Assembly: GCA_019634675.1 (NCBI GenBank)
Contig: JAHCAX010000001.1
Coordinates: forward strand, 496,001-560,000
DNA length: 64,000 bases
Origin: Acherontichlamydia pituitae
GTDB taxonomy: Bacteria > Chlamydiota > Chlamydiia > Chlamydiales > Rhabdochlamydiaceae
Direction of reading: 5' to 3'
Under the pieces are notes generated by a model that saw only the letters and a list, made by a program, of their open reading frames with translations, made no database searches and was not told where the DNA came from. Made by a program: the position numbers and the translations under genes. Below, piece by piece: positions 41,219 to 51,252 of this stretch. How positions within the stretch are numbered: the first letter of the stretch is position 1; each line of letters opens with the position of its first letter.

Positions 41219-43384
41219 TTATTTTTTTAGATGGGTTTGCCAATGCTGAAGGGCATCGTAAATCGAATCGTAGAAAACAGTCCGCTTGTGATGGTCCCGT
41301 TCCTGATAAATGTAGCCCATGCAGTTGATCTCATAGGCAAAGACATGGGTGAAAGAAAGGTCGGGGGTTGGTATCCCAAGAGAGGTGATGGTGGAAATAA
41401 GCTCTTCTTTGATGCCGCTGTTGGGAGATGCGGCCAAAAGGAGAAGGAACTGCTCGTCGGCAAAGGCTTTTAAAGAAAAGACCTCTTTTTGGTAATCGGC
41501 CGAGAGCGCTTCCTGCTGCATCTTAAAGAGCTTTTTCAAGATTGCAGGAGGCAGCAAAGTCTGCCTTAAAGGAGGCGAGAGGGAATAGAAAAAGTTTTCA
41601 AGGAGGAAATCGTAATGGGAGTTGGTATCGGCGATCGAATCGCGCAGCTCTTGGAAGACCTCCTGCTGTTTTGAAAGGATCCCTCCGTTAAAGTCGCGAA
41701 TGCCGTCTAGTATGCGATCCAGCTCCGCGGAAAGTTCTTGGCGCGCTTTGAACAGGTCCAGAGTGTAGTCTTTGCGCAAGAACGGCTTTTTTTCCATTTT
41801 GACCAAAAAGACGTTGGCTTCCTTGACGTATTTTTTTCGTAAAGTGCCCACTTGCTTGGCCTCGAGGCTGTCCAATTTCAATTCGGTGCGGGAGTGTTGA
41901 AAGAGTTCTGGGATAGGCATCGTACCAGGTTTAATGAGGCGGAGCAAAATCACAGTGAAGGAGAGCTCTTCTTCTGTTTGCTGGTCAAAAGTAATGATCA
42001 CTTGGGGAATATCATGGATGTATTTCAGCTGCTGGCTCAAAATGACAATGTTCCGCATGATCTCTTCTTCATTGCGCGGCATGAAGACAGGATGGATGAC
42101 GTTTTCAATCCCTTCTTTAAGTTCAAGGGGAAGCTGCCGTCTAAGGTCTTTGAGCTCCGATAAACTGAAATAACTGCCGTTCTTTTTTTCGATTTCAATA
42201 TAGAAGGTGCGGATCGGGTCGTGGCTCCGTCTATCGATAATAAAGGAGTTGTCCACTTTTTTGATGCTGGGAAGGCATCGTTGGATGGCTTCGGCGACAT
42301 GCCGCTCTTCAAAAAGCTCGTTTTCCCTTAAAACGTTGATCCCGCCAAGGACGCTCAACACTGTCTTCTTTCCATTTTTTGCCGAGGGGTCGCTGATCTG
42401 TGTTTTCATCAGCTTGATGCTTAAATGCCTTTCCTGAGGGGTGTCCATGACCGCGCGTTGCAGAGTTTTGCGGAATAGGTACTGGTAGGAGATGATCCTT
42501 CCCACATGGCGCAAGTCGCGCAAGGCGGTAAAGGGGTTGTGGAAGAGGAGGACGGAATGTTTGATCTCGTTGAAGATGTCCCGATCAAAGACTTTTGGCC
42601 TTTGCTCCATAAAAGGTGCGAACTGATCTTTGATCTGCGTGATCTTTTCTTCAGCGGAAAGGTGGACAAGGAAATGGTGCATCTGGTCAAAGACATTGTG
42701 CTCAAATGTTTTCGAAGGCCTTTCCAAGATCGATGCGATATTCTCTTGGATGATGATCTTTTTTTGTTCTAAGGATAGTTTTTTGATCGCCACAACTTGC
42801 CGAGCATGCTTGACGGCAATGATGTTCAAACGGATCTCTTTGGTCAGGTTATCGATGCTGTTGCGGACGAGCATCAATTCTTTTTCATCGCAGACGTCCA
42901 ATAGGATTTGTTGAATGAAAAAGGATTGCTCTGGCGCAGCGATGAACTTGAAATTGAGGGACTGGGCAGCGGTGATATTGAGAAATTTTCCCGGAACAAG
43001 CCATCGGCTCAACGTATCGCATAAATATCTGCCGACGCCGCTGGTAAAATCTGCAGGGCAAAGAAAGCTCACGCTCAAGGTCGATGGAGCTTGCCGGATC
43101 TCGTTCCATGAGACGATAGGAAGAAGCTCGTTTAAAACTTGGATCTTTTCCTTAATCAGAGCTGGGCTTTTTTGTGTGGAAAGGGCAGCGAGCAGATCTT
43201 GAGGGATGATGCGTCTGACGATCTGTTCGATAAAAAAAAGGAAAGAGTCGAATTGGATCGGGTTGATCCCGTGGGGTTTATAAGAAGGGCGGATCAAAAA
43301 GTTAGGTTTTTCCCACTCCACGTGATAGCGGGGAAAGGCGTAGGAGTGGGAGGGCTGAGATTCATTTTGCAGCGATGTGTTCAT
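41219..43384 (-). CDS. 721-residue protein of unknown function
   Basis: I do not recognise this protein. It has no signal peptide, membrane segment or nucleotide-binding motif. Residues ~150-340 are helical and charged, with two similar stretches (SLEQKKIIIQENIASILERPSK... and AEEKITQIKDQFAPFMEQRPK) that may be an internal repeat. The C-terminal part contains a LLLAASPNSGIKEELIS segment. It seems like a conserved chlamydial cytoplasmic protein. Its start overlaps the 3' end of oppA by 23 bases, so it is coupled to it. Confidence 0.6.
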   Translation of the reverse strand: MNTSLQNESQPSHSYAFPRYHVEWEKPNFLIRPSYKPHGINPIQFDSFLFFIEQIVRRIIPQDLLAALSTQKSPALIKEKIQVLNELLPIVSWNEIRQAPSTLSVSFLCPADFTSGVGRYLCDTLSRWLVPGKFLNITAAQSLNFKFIAAPEQSFFIQQILLDVCDEKELMLVRNSIDNLTKEIRLNIIAVKHARQVVAIKKLSLEQKKIIIQENIASILERPSKTFEHNVFDQMHHFLVHLSAEEKITQIKDQFAPFMEQRPKVFDRDIFNEIKHSVLLFHNPFTALRDLRHVGRIISYQYLFRKTLQRAVMDTPQERHLSIKLMKTQISDPSAKNGKKTVLSVLGGINVLRENELFEERHVAEAIQRCLPSIKKVDNSFIIDRRSHDPIRTFYIEIEKKNGSYFSLSELKDLRRQLPLELKEGIENVIHPVFMPRNEEEIMRNIVILSQQLKYIHDIPQVIITFDQQTEEELSFTVILLRLIKPGTMPIPELFQHSRTELKLDSLEAKQVGTLRKKYVKEANVFLVKMEKKPFLRKDYTLDLFKARQELSAELDRILDGIRDFNGGILSKQQEVFQELRDSIADTNSHYDFLLENFFYSLSPPLRQTLLPPAILKKLFKMQQEALSADYQKEVFSLKAFADEQFLLLLAASPNSGIKEELISTITSLGIPTPDLSFTHVFAYEINCMGYIYQERDHHKRTVFYDSIYDALQHWQTHLKK

Positions 43385-45008
43385 GGATTCTCAAGTTCTT
43401 GGCCAGATCGATATCTTCAAAATAAACGTCGCCGATCGGAGAGAGCCCGACATCGTTCAAGTAGGGCTGGACCATGTAAGAAAATTCCCAATGGTAGATG
43501 GGCGCGATCGGCATTTCATTGAGAAAAATTTCTTCCGCTTTTTCTAAGGTTGCAAGACGTTTCTGCCCAGTTTCAAAAGCGGATTGATCGAGTAGCTGGA
43601 TAAATTCAGCATTTTCCCAATCGGAATAATTTTTTGCATTATGTTTATACTTAAATCGTTCCAAGATGTTCATTTGGTCGCTGTATTGGGCTACCCATAA
43701 CGCTTGTGCAACCAGGTAGTCCCGCTTTGTCAGCTTGTCCATGAAGACCTTGTTTTCCATCCCTTCCAATTTAATTTTGATTCCGAGGACTTTCGAGATT
43801 TGCTGTTGGATGGCTTGCGCAATTTTGTTATTGAGGTCGTTCGTCGTGTAGTGGTAGGTCAATTCTTTCAGGTCTTCCCGATTGATGCCAAGTTCCTCAA
43901 GCCCGAGTTCGAGCAATTTCTGGGCAGTTTCGACATCATGGTCCTTAAAAAATTCCCTGTTCCTGTTATTTTTTAGAATGGGAGGGATCGCATTTGTCGC
44001 GATCTGTTCATTGAGCTGGGTGATGTTTGAGACGATCTCTTCCCGGTTGATGGCCATTGCGAAAGCTTTGCGGATATTTGCATTGGAAAAAGGAACCTTC
44101 TGGGTGTTGAAAGACACCATCGTCGTACCGGCAATCGGCTTTTTCTTCAGCATCCCTTTTTGATTGAGGATGGGCAGGGCATCGACCGGAAGGGGTGAAA
44201 GGGGGTTTCCAATGATGTCGAGTTCTCCATTTTCAAACATCTGCAGCGCGGTCATCGCATTATCGATCATGCTCAAATGGATCCTATCGACAGCGACCCT
44301 TTCCTTGGCCCAGTACATCGGGTTCCGTTCTGCAACAATTTCATTGTTGTGCTTCCAACTTTTAAGCCGATAAGGACCATTAGAAACAAAGTGATCTCCT
44401 GCATCGTACGCCCAATTCGGATCTGCTTCATCGATCTGTTTATTGACAGGGAAAAAGACGCAAAAGGCGACGAGGTCTAAAAAATAGGGGGTCGGATTTT
44501 CAAGCGTCACGGCAAGGGTTTTGGCATCTACAGCTTGGATCCCGACATCGGAAAGCGGGACTAGCCCCTTTTTTGCGGCTTCTGCGTTGACAATAGGATA
44601 GAGCAAATGGGCGTTGACGGAAGGGAATGCTGGATCAAGGATGTCTTTCCAGGATTTTTCAAAATCGGTTGCGGTGACGGGATCTCCGTTTGACCAGTTG
44701 GAATTACGGAGGTGAAAGGTGTATATTTTGCCATCCGGGGAAATGTCGATCGATTCGGCTTGCGCTAGCGATAAAGAGCCATTTTCATTAAGCTTGATCA
44801 GTCCTTCGAATAGAAGAAAGTGCATGTGGGAAGAGATGATGTCTCCGCCTTTGCGAGGGTCCATTGTCGCAGGCTCGTGGCAAAGGTTGAGGCGGAGCTG
44901 CTCGATTTTAACCGGTTGTTTGGAGGAGAGCTTCGATGTATTCTGCTGGCAAGATCCTCCAATCAAGAGAAGTGCAATGGAAAATAGCAAATGTGATATT
45001 GTTTTCAT
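43362..45008 (-). CDS. oppA: oligopeptide ABC transporter substrate-binding lipoprotein OppA
   Basis: From the ATG at 45008 (548 residues) the protein has a lipoprotein signal (LLFSIALLLIGGSC, lipobox GGSC). It then shows the SBP family 5 signature: NLCHEPATMDPRKGGD, LFEGLIKLN, YTFHLRNSNWSNGDPVTATDFEKSW and VNKQIDEADPNW. It should bind peptides in the periplasm for an Opp permease not in this window. Chlamydiae often carry several OppA copies. An upstream ATG (45020) would place four extra residues before the signal. It heads an operon with the unknown 721-residue protein. Confidence 0.93.
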   Translation of the reverse strand: MKTISHLLFSIALLLIGGSCQQNTSKLSSKQPVKIEQLRLNLCHEPATMDPRKGGDIISSHMHFLLFEGLIKLNENGSLSLAQAESIDISPDGKIYTFHLRNSNWSNGDPVTATDFEKSWKDILDPAFPSVNAHLLYPIVNAEAAKKGLVPLSDVGIQAVDAKTLAVTLENPTPYFLDLVAFCVFFPVNKQIDEADPNWAYDAGDHFVSNGPYRLKSWKHNNEIVAERNPMYWAKERVAVDRIHLSMIDNAMTALQMFENGELDIIGNPLSPLPVDALPILNQKGMLKKKPIAGTTMVSFNTQKVPFSNANIRKAFAMAINREEIVSNITQLNEQIATNAIPPILKNNRNREFFKDHDVETAQKLLELGLEELGINREDLKELTYHYTTNDLNNKIAQAIQQQISKVLGIKIKLEGMENKVFMDKLTKRDYLVAQALWVAQYSDQMNILERFKYKHNAKNYSDWENAEFIQLLDQSAFETGQKRLATLEKAEEIFLNEMPIAPIYHWEFSYMVQPYLNDVGLSPIGDVYFEDIDLAKNLRIHEHIAAK

Positions 45009-45113
45009 GAAAATCGCCATATTGAGATCAGTTTAGGTAGAAAACATATGCAACATCAGATTTATTTGTAAATTGTAAAGAGTTAAAAAATCTTATATAT
45101 TGACGTGATTAAC

Positions 45114-45617
45114 ATGAAAAAAATTGTAATCTTTGTTGAAGACATCTACGAGGACATCGAATTGTGGTATCCCAAAATTCGATTGGAAGAAGCAGGCATG
45201 CAGGTTGCCATAGCAGGCCCTGTTGCAGGACAGACTTATAAAGGCAAGCATGGCTACCCGTGCCGTGCCGATATTTCATTTAAGGAAGCGTTAGAAAGGA
45301 AGTGGGATGGTGCAATCATTCCTGGTGGCTTTGCTCCAGACCGGATCCGCCGTTCTTTGGAAGTCTTAAAAATTATTCAGACCCTTCACGAGTCCAAAAA
45401 GCTTGTGGCCTTCATTTGCCATGGAGGGTGGGTGGCTATTTCAGCAAAGATTCTCAAAGGTAAAAAGGCGACAGGGACGATTGCGATTAAAGACGATCTG
45501 GAGAATGCGGGGGCTATTTGGGCAAATGAACCAGCTGTTGTCGACGGCCACCTGGTCAGTTCCCGGACGCCTGTCGACCTTGCCGAGTTTTTAAAAGCAA
45601 TCCTAAAGGTAGTATAG
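45114..45617 (+). CDS. DJ-1/PfpI family protein
   Basis: This 167-residue class I glutamine amidotransferase-like protein has the nucleophile elbow AFICHGGW (Cys near residue 102), an early Glu in VEDIYEDIE and the IIPGGFAPDRIR loop. Members act as proteases/chaperones, glyoxalases or deglycases; the specific activity cannot be told. A GTG at 45105 is also in frame, but the ATG three codons later matches family starts (MKKIVIF). The next gene begins four bases after its stop, so they are co-transcribed. Confidence 0.9.
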   Translation: MKKIVIFVEDIYEDIELWYPKIRLEEAGMQVAIAGPVAGQTYKGKHGYPCRADISFKEALERKWDGAIIPGGFAPDRIRRSLEVLKIIQTLHESKKLVAFICHGGWVAISAKILKGKKATGTIAIKDDLENAGAIWANEPAVVDGHLVSSRTPVDLAEFLKAILKVV

Positions 45618-45621
45618 TCCT

Positions 45622-46437
45622 ATGTCTGCTTTCACATATGCTATAGCCCATTCTCCCACTCCTTTGTTGAACACGCCCGATTTCCGCGCTTCGTTTGGCG
45701 GACATTCTGGGGTTGAGATCCCTTTAGACTCGCAGCAGTTGTTGAGATCAGTCGAGAGTGTCGCTTTTCCAGGATCGAAGTTTACTGTCTTAGAACAGGT
45801 CTCCGACCACATTGTCCGCGCTGCGACGCAGGAATATCCTGGACAGGATGTCTTTGTAGATAGGCGTTTTTTAACGCCTGTTGCCGCTGAGCCTGAAGAA
45901 AGGAGTCGGTCTTTGCCAAGCATTCCAGGTTTTCTTGCAGGGCTAGAACGTTTGGTTGGAACCCGCTACATCTGGGGCGGGAATTGGCCAAAAGGCATTC
46001 CTATGCTCTTAGAACACTATCCTCCCAAAATCGATATTGCTCAGATTGATCCTCTCTTAAGCGATACCTGGCAGCTTAAAGGAGTCGATTGCTCGGGACT
46101 TCTCTATTACGTCTCGAATGGAGGGACTCCTCGAAACACCTCTTCGCTGCTGAACTTCGGCAAACCTATTTCGATCGAGGGGAAAGACCCAGCAGATATC
46201 GTTGACCTATTGAACGATCTCGATCTGATCGTTTGGAGAGGACATGTCGTGATTGTATTTGACCATGAAACATCGATAGAAAGCATCGCAGGCAAAGGGG
46301 TCTACAAGCAGTCGCTCTATGAGCGGATTGAAGAATTAGTGCAGGATAAAAAGCGTATTCCTGTCGATGACTATGCATTGACAGCGGATCTCGGCGACCG
46401 GTTTGTCGTACGCAGGTGGCATCCAGATAATATTTGA
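45622..46437 (+). CDS. NlpC/P60 peptidoglycan endopeptidase
   Basis: This 271-residue protein has an N-terminal SH3-like part (residues ~1-105) and an NlpC/P60 domain: GTRYIWGGN, catalytic Cys in GVDCSGLLYYV, and His in WRGHVVIVF. The order Cys-His and the GxDCSG motif are intact. It would cleave peptide stems of the thin chlamydial septal peptidoglycan; C. trachomatis has a related NlpC/P60 enzyme that degrades peptidoglycan. No signal peptide is apparent, as in that chlamydial enzyme group where known, so export is uncertain. Confidence 0.87.
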   Translation: MSAFTYAIAHSPTPLLNTPDFRASFGGHSGVEIPLDSQQLLRSVESVAFPGSKFTVLEQVSDHIVRAATQEYPGQDVFVDRRFLTPVAAEPEERSRSLPSIPGFLAGLERLVGTRYIWGGNWPKGIPMLLEHYPPKIDIAQIDPLLSDTWQLKGVDCSGLLYYVSNGGTPRNTSSLLNFGKPISIEGKDPADIVDLLNDLDLIVWRGHVVIVFDHETSIESIAGKGVYKQSLYERIEELVQDKKRIPVDDYALTADLGDRFVVRRWHPDNI

Positions 46438-46453
46438 TAAGCGGATCAGAAAA

Positions 46454-46487
46454 ACAGGATGGCGGGAAAGTTATCCTGCCATCCTGT
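46454..46487. terminator. bidirectional terminator between nlpC/P60 gene and rho
   Basis: ACAGGATGGC pairs with GCCATCCTGT, with additional GGA/TCC pairs inside. It is followed by A6 on the plus strand side and preceded by AAAA, giving T runs for transcription of rho on the minus strand. Confidence 0.75.
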
Positions 46488-46499
46488 AAAAAATTATTC

Positions 46500-47852
46500 T
46501 TAATCCTTCATCGTCAGTAAGAACTCGACATTGCTGTTGGTCTTCTTGAGGCGTCCGACTAGAAGGTTCATTGCATCAAGAGGAGCCAAATCAGCCAAAG
46601 CTTGGCGCATGAGGTAGATCTTCTCAAGCTCATCAGGATGGTAGAGCAGCTCTTCTTTACGGGTGCCGCTCTTGATGATGTCGATTGCTGGGAAGACCCT
46701 TCGATCGGCTAATCTTCTGTCGAGGACGAGCTCCATGTTGCCCGTTCCTTTGAACTCTTCAAAGATCACCTCGTCCATACGCGAGCCTGTATCGATCAAT
46801 GCTGTTGCAATGATCGTGAGCGAGCCGCCTTCTTCGATGTTGCGCGCTGCGCCGAAGAACCGTTTCGGTTTATGCATCGCATTGGCGTCGACGCCGCCGC
46901 TCAGGATTTTTCCTGAATGCGGTTGGACAGTGTTATAGGCTCTTGCAAGGCGTGTCAGGTTGTCCAAAAGGATCACGACGTCGTGGCCGTATTCGACTAG
47001 GCGGCGTGCTTTTTCGATCGCCATTTCAGCGACTTGGACGTGGCGCTCTGGCGGTTCGTCGAATGTCGAGGAGACAACTTCCCCTTTGACGCTGCGAACC
47101 ATGTCAGTAACTTCTTCCGGACGCTCGTCGATAAGGAGAACGATCAGAACAACTTCAGGATGGTTCGTCGAAATCGCATTGGCGATGTTCTGCATGATGA
47201 TCGTTTTACCGGATCGAGGAGGAGCGACGATCAATGCGCGCTGTCCTTTACCGATCGGAGCTGTCAAATCGAGGACGCGGGTCGTCATCCGTTCTTTTGA
47301 CGTTTCCATCACAAGGCGTGAGCTTGGATAGAGCGGAGTGAGGTTTTCAAAAAGGACCCGTTCGCGGGCGCGCTCTGGCGGTTTATTGTTGATCTTGTCG
47401 ACTTTCAGAAGCGCAAAGTACTTTTCCTTGTCTTTTGGAGAGCGGATCGTTCCATAAACGGTGTCCCCTTTTTTGAGGTCGAACCGGCGGATTTGAGCTG
47501 GAGAGACATAAATGTCTTCAGCGGAAGGGAGATAGTTGTAGTTGGGAGACCTTAGGAATCCGAACCCATCGGGCAAGACTTCCAGAACGCCTTCTCCTAC
47601 GAGGACTTGGTCTGGCCTTTCCGATAAGTATTTGACTGTTTCGAAGACGATTTGCGATTTGGTGAGAGCGCCAAGATTTTTAAGACCGATATTGCGGGCA
47701 AAGTGGGCGAGCTGGTCGATGTTCATCCTCTGGAGGTCGGCGATTTTCGTGATGGCTTCAGGAGGATGGGAGTGTTGTGCTTCTGGAGGGGTCAAAGAGG
47801 ATTTTTCATGTTCCGGTTCTTGCGTTTCTTGTGTGGTGTCTTCTCGGTTCAT
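46500..47852 (-). CDS. rho: transcription termination factor Rho
   Basis: This 450-residue protein has an acidic, Glu/Pro-rich N-terminal extension (~35 residues), a Rho N-domain (IADLQRMNIDQLAHFARNIGL), the RNA-binding cold-shock-like domain (VLPDGFGFLRSPNYNYLPS), Walker A APPRSGKT, Walker B VVILLDNLTRLARAYN, and the Q/R loop region near KSGTRKEELL. All are intact. It is a hexameric ATP-dependent RNA translocase that ends transcription. It is followed closely by a strong hairpin. Confidence 0.97.
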   Translation of the reverse strand: MNREDTTQETQEPEHEKSSLTPPEAQHSHPPEAITKIADLQRMNIDQLAHFARNIGLKNLGALTKSQIVFETVKYLSERPDQVLVGEGVLEVLPDGFGFLRSPNYNYLPSAEDIYVSPAQIRRFDLKKGDTVYGTIRSPKDKEKYFALLKVDKINNKPPERARERVLFENLTPLYPSSRLVMETSKERMTTRVLDLTAPIGKGQRALIVAPPRSGKTIIMQNIANAISTNHPEVVLIVLLIDERPEEVTDMVRSVKGEVVSSTFDEPPERHVQVAEMAIEKARRLVEYGHDVVILLDNLTRLARAYNTVQPHSGKILSGGVDANAMHKPKRFFGAARNIEEGGSLTIIATALIDTGSRMDEVIFEEFKGTGNMELVLDRRLADRRVFPAIDIIKSGTRKEELLYHPDELEKIYLMRQALADLAPLDAMNLLVGRLKKTNSNVEFLLTMKD

Positions 47853-47905
47853 TTAGAAAGAGACTCCTTGTTGGAAACCTTGCAACAGATCAAACGTGTT
47901 TTCTC

Positions 47906-48535
47906 CTACTTAGGAAAATGGGGATCTGTTGGGGTTTTTGTTAATTGTAAATAAATAATTGCGATTTGGTGTTTAAGCTCATCGATAGAGCCGTTGTTCT
48001 CGATCAAAAAATCTGCTTTGGCAGCTTTGTGCTTGGGCGCTAATTGTCTGTTCATGCGTCGATCGAACTCGAGGTCTTCTTGTTGCCGCTGTTCTTTAAA
48101 TCGCTCCCGGCAGAGATGAGGGTTGGCCATAATGGCGATAACAGCATCGTAAAAGTCTTCCGATTCGCTTTCATATAGGAGTGGAATTTCAGCAACAAAC
48201 AGAGAGTATTTTTGCTCGTTTTTGATTTGTAGATACTTTGCTTTAATCTCATCAAACACAGCCGGGTGCAGAATCTTTTCAAGGGCTTTCAGAGAATCCG
48301 GATCAGAAAAGACCTTGTCAGCAATTTTTTTGCGATCGAACTTCCGATCGCGGACGATATCTGAACCTAACAGGTTAATGACCTGCTGACCGACAGCAGT
48401 ATCTGGAGATAACAGCTGGTGAACAATTGCATCGGCGCTGACAACGTAGCTGCCAAGCTCTTCAAAGAGACGGCAGACTGTGCTTTTGCCGGAGGAAAGA
48501 CCACCTGTTACAGCAACTTTCTTCAAAGTTAACAT
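47906..48535 (-). CDS. coaE: dephospho-CoA kinase
   Basis: This 209-residue P-loop kinase has VAVTGGLSSGKST near the N-terminus, then SADAIVHQLL (substrate Asp), FVAEIPLLYE and the RMNRQ lid segment, all typical of CoaE, which adds the 3'-phosphate in the last step of CoA synthesis. The ATG at 48535 overlaps the polA stop (ATGTTAA), giving tight coupling; a start at 48544 is also possible. The polA-coaE-rho order is found in other chlamydiae. Confidence 0.94.
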   Translation of the reverse strand: MLTLKKVAVTGGLSSGKSTVCRLFEELGSYVVSADAIVHQLLSPDTAVGQQVINLLGSDIVRDRKFDRKKIADKVFSDPDSLKALEKILHPAVFDEIKAKYLQIKNEQKYSLFVAEIPLLYESESEDFYDAVIAIMANPHLCRERFKEQRQQEDLEFDRRMNRQLAPKHKAAKADFLIENNGSIDELKHQIAIIYLQLTKTPTDPHFPK

Positions 48536-51210
48536 TCCCCCCAATTTTTTCCAATGGAAATGTCGACGACTAGAGGGACGGAAAGGTCCATCACCGTTTC
48601 CATGACATGCTTCACCTTTTTCGATAATTTATCCACTTGATCATCAGGGACTTCAAAGAGGAGCTCATCGTGGATTTGGAGGATCATGGCGGTATGGCCA
48701 AATTCTTTTTTTAACAAGGCATCGACAGCAAGCATTGCCAGTTTGATCAGGTCGGCAGCCGTTCCCTGGAGAGGGGTGTTGACCGCTAAACGTTCCGCCT
48801 GGGCGCGGAGCATCGGATTTTTACTGTGGATGTCGGGAATGGGTCGTTGCCTTCCGGTCAGCGTCACAGCGCGGCCCGTTTTGCGAACGCTGTCTTTGCA
48901 AAAGTTAAGAAACTCTTTGATTTTTTTGTACCGCTCAAAATAGGTCTCGATGAAGGCTGCGGCCTCTTTGAACTCGATCCCAAGTTCTTGAGAAAGACCA
49001 TAGGCTTGCTGTCCATATACGATGCCAAAATTAACTGCTTTGGACTGATAGCGCATTTGAGGGGTGACCTTGTTCAGCGGCACGTCGAAGACCAAGGAGG
49101 CGGTATAGGCGTGGATATCTTCTCCTGCTTCAAAGGCTGCGATCAACGCTGGATCTTGGGACAAGTGGGCCAGCAAGCGGAGCTCGATCTGAGAATAATC
49201 GGCGGAAACAAAGGTGTGGTGGGGTTTTTGGGGTTTGAACGCTTCGCGGATTTTTTTTCCAGCTTCTGTTCGGACAGGAATGTTCTGCAAGTTGGGATCT
49301 TGGCAAGAGAGGCGCCCTGTCGCAGCAATCGATTGATTGAAGGTGCAGTGGATCCGATGTGTTTTAGGATAGATCTGCTCCGGAAGCGCATCGACATACG
49401 TCGAGCGGAGCTTTTCTAATGTGCGGTACTCGAGGATCTTTTTTACGATGGGAGCGGATTCCTGCAGCGATTCAAGCACGTCTGCTGCCGTTGAATATCC
49501 CGTTGCTGTTTTTTTAGGAGGTTTGATCCCCATTTTCTCAAATAGAATAACGCTGAGCTGTTTGGGCGAATTGATGTTGAAAGACTCTCCTGCGATGGCA
49601 TAGATCTGTTTTTCAAGATGGTGCAGTTCGCGGCTCAATTCATGGGACATTTTTTCTAATTTGTTCACATCGACATAGATCCCTGCCCTTTCCATTCGAA
49701 AGAGAACGGAGATCAACGGCATTTCAATTGTAGCAAATAAAGAGGTAAGGTCAGCTTTTTCGAGCTCTTTTTGGAACAGGGTTTTCAAACGGAGCGTGTA
49801 GTCGACATCTTCGCAGCAATAGGCGCACACTTCCTCGATGGGAACTTCTGCCATGGTGATCTGCTTTTTCCCTTTGCCGATCAGATCGTCGATCGGAATT
49901 TTCACTTTGCCGAAATGCTCTAATGAGAGCTCATCCAGATTGTGGCGTTGGACGTGCGGATTGATCAGATAGGAGGCGAGCAGGGTATCGAAGCCGGCAG
50001 ATGAAAGTTCGATCCCTTCATTGGCCAAGACATGCATGTCATATTTGATATTGTGTCCGATAAAGCAGATATCAGGATTTTCGAGCAGAGGCTTGACAAT
50101 CTGGACTACTTTTTCCCGTTTAATGTCCCCGTTAAGGGGAATATAATAGGCTTTTCCGTGGCTTGATCCGAGGCCAATGCCGACGAGCTGCGCCCACATC
50201 GGTTTTACGCTTGTTGTCTCGGTGTCGACGCAGATCTCTTTTTCAGAAGAGAGCGAACGGACGAGTTCGGCAAGGGAATCTTCATCGTTGATGAGTTGAT
50301 AGGAGGTCTTGTCATCCGCTGTCGAGGAAGATTTTGTTTTTGTTGGAGCAGGCGCTTGGGGTGCGCTGAGCTCTCTCAAAAGAGAGAGGAAATGCATTTC
50401 GTGATAAAATGCCTGCACGCGAGGAAGATCGGGGGTTTTCAAATGATAGAAGAGTTCCTCGTGCGGGATGTCCAGGTCTGTCTGGATGGTAGCGAGCTGT
50501 TTGCTTAGCAAAGCGATCTCTTGTCCATTGATGACAACTTCCCGTTTCTTTCCGGAGAGGCGGTCTGGATTTGCCAGGATCTTTTCCAAAGTCCCAAACT
50601 CTTCTAAAAGGCTTGCAGCTGTTTTAGGTCCAAAGCCTTCCAGCCCAGGAATGTTGTCCGATGCATCTCCTACCATGGCCAGATAATCGATCATTTGATC
50701 AGGCCGAACGCCGAAGAGTTCTTTCACTTTTTTTCGATCGACCACCAGGTTGTCTTTATGGGGATGGACCAGCTTGACATGGTCGGTGACCAATTGGCAC
50801 AAGTCTTTATCGCTTGAGCACAAGAAAACGTTGATCCCTTTTTTTTCCGCCCACTTCGCAACGCTTCCCATTGTGTCGTCCGCTTCGACTCCAGAAAGGG
50901 TCAAAGAGGGGATCCCAGCGATCTCGCAGAAATATTGGGCTTGGTCCAATTGAGGAAAAAGGTCTTCGGGCATTCCAGCGCGGTGCCCTTTATATTCCTT
51001 GTAAATGGCGGTGCGCGACTTCTTGTTGTCAGGTCCGTCAAAGACCGCTATGAAGTAGTCGGGAGAAAAATCATTAATGATTTTATAGATCGACCGGATA
51101 AATCCATAAAGGGCATTTGTAGATGCCCCTTTGGGATTTGACATGGGCCCGATTGCATAGTAGGAGCGGAACAGAAAGTTGACTGCGTCAACGATGTAAA
51201 GGGATTGCAT
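48529..51210 (-). CDS. polA: DNA polymerase I
   Basis: The 893-residue protein has all three domains. The 5'-nuclease domain (1-290) contains FDGPDNKKSRTAIYKEYKGHR and a helix-hairpin-helix (VGDASDNIPGLEGFGPKTA). The proofreading 3'-5' exonuclease domain (~305-490) keeps DTET, NIKYD and YCCED residues, so it is probably active, unlike in many bacteria. The polymerase domain has SADYSQIELR (motif A), the O-helix RYQSKAVNFGIVYG and QIHDELLFE (motif C). It repairs DNA and removes RNA primers. It is the upstream partner of coaE. Confidence 0.97.
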   Translation of the reverse strand: MQSLYIVDAVNFLFRSYYAIGPMSNPKGASTNALYGFIRSIYKIINDFSPDYFIAVFDGPDNKKSRTAIYKEYKGHRAGMPEDLFPQLDQAQYFCEIAGIPSLTLSGVEADDTMGSVAKWAEKKGINVFLCSSDKDLCQLVTDHVKLVHPHKDNLVVDRKKVKELFGVRPDQMIDYLAMVGDASDNIPGLEGFGPKTAASLLEEFGTLEKILANPDRLSGKKREVVINGQEIALLSKQLATIQTDLDIPHEELFYHLKTPDLPRVQAFYHEMHFLSLLRELSAPQAPAPTKTKSSSTADDKTSYQLINDEDSLAELVRSLSSEKEICVDTETTSVKPMWAQLVGIGLGSSHGKAYYIPLNGDIKREKVVQIVKPLLENPDICFIGHNIKYDMHVLANEGIELSSAGFDTLLASYLINPHVQRHNLDELSLEHFGKVKIPIDDLIGKGKKQITMAEVPIEEVCAYCCEDVDYTLRLKTLFQKELEKADLTSLFATIEMPLISVLFRMERAGIYVDVNKLEKMSHELSRELHHLEKQIYAIAGESFNINSPKQLSVILFEKMGIKPPKKTATGYSTAADVLESLQESAPIVKKILEYRTLEKLRSTYVDALPEQIYPKTHRIHCTFNQSIAATGRLSCQDPNLQNIPVRTEAGKKIREAFKPQKPHHTFVSADYSQIELRLLAHLSQDPALIAAFEAGEDIHAYTASLVFDVPLNKVTPQMRYQSKAVNFGIVYGQQAYGLSQELGIEFKEAAAFIETYFERYKKIKEFLNFCKDSVRKTGRAVTLTGRQRPIPDIHSKNPMLRAQAERLAVNTPLQGTAADLIKLAMLAVDALLKKEFGHTAMILQIHDELLFEVPDDQVDKLSKKVKHVMETVMDLSVPLVVDISIGKNWGEC

Positions 51211-51252
51211 TTTTTTCCAGGCATCTGAATTTTTACAATTAGCTCTAGAAGT

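Noticed and set aside
45073..45101. TTGTAA-17-TATATT as DJ-1 promoter
   Set aside because: The implied transcription start would be only ~6 bases from the ATG, leaving no room for a ribosome-binding site.
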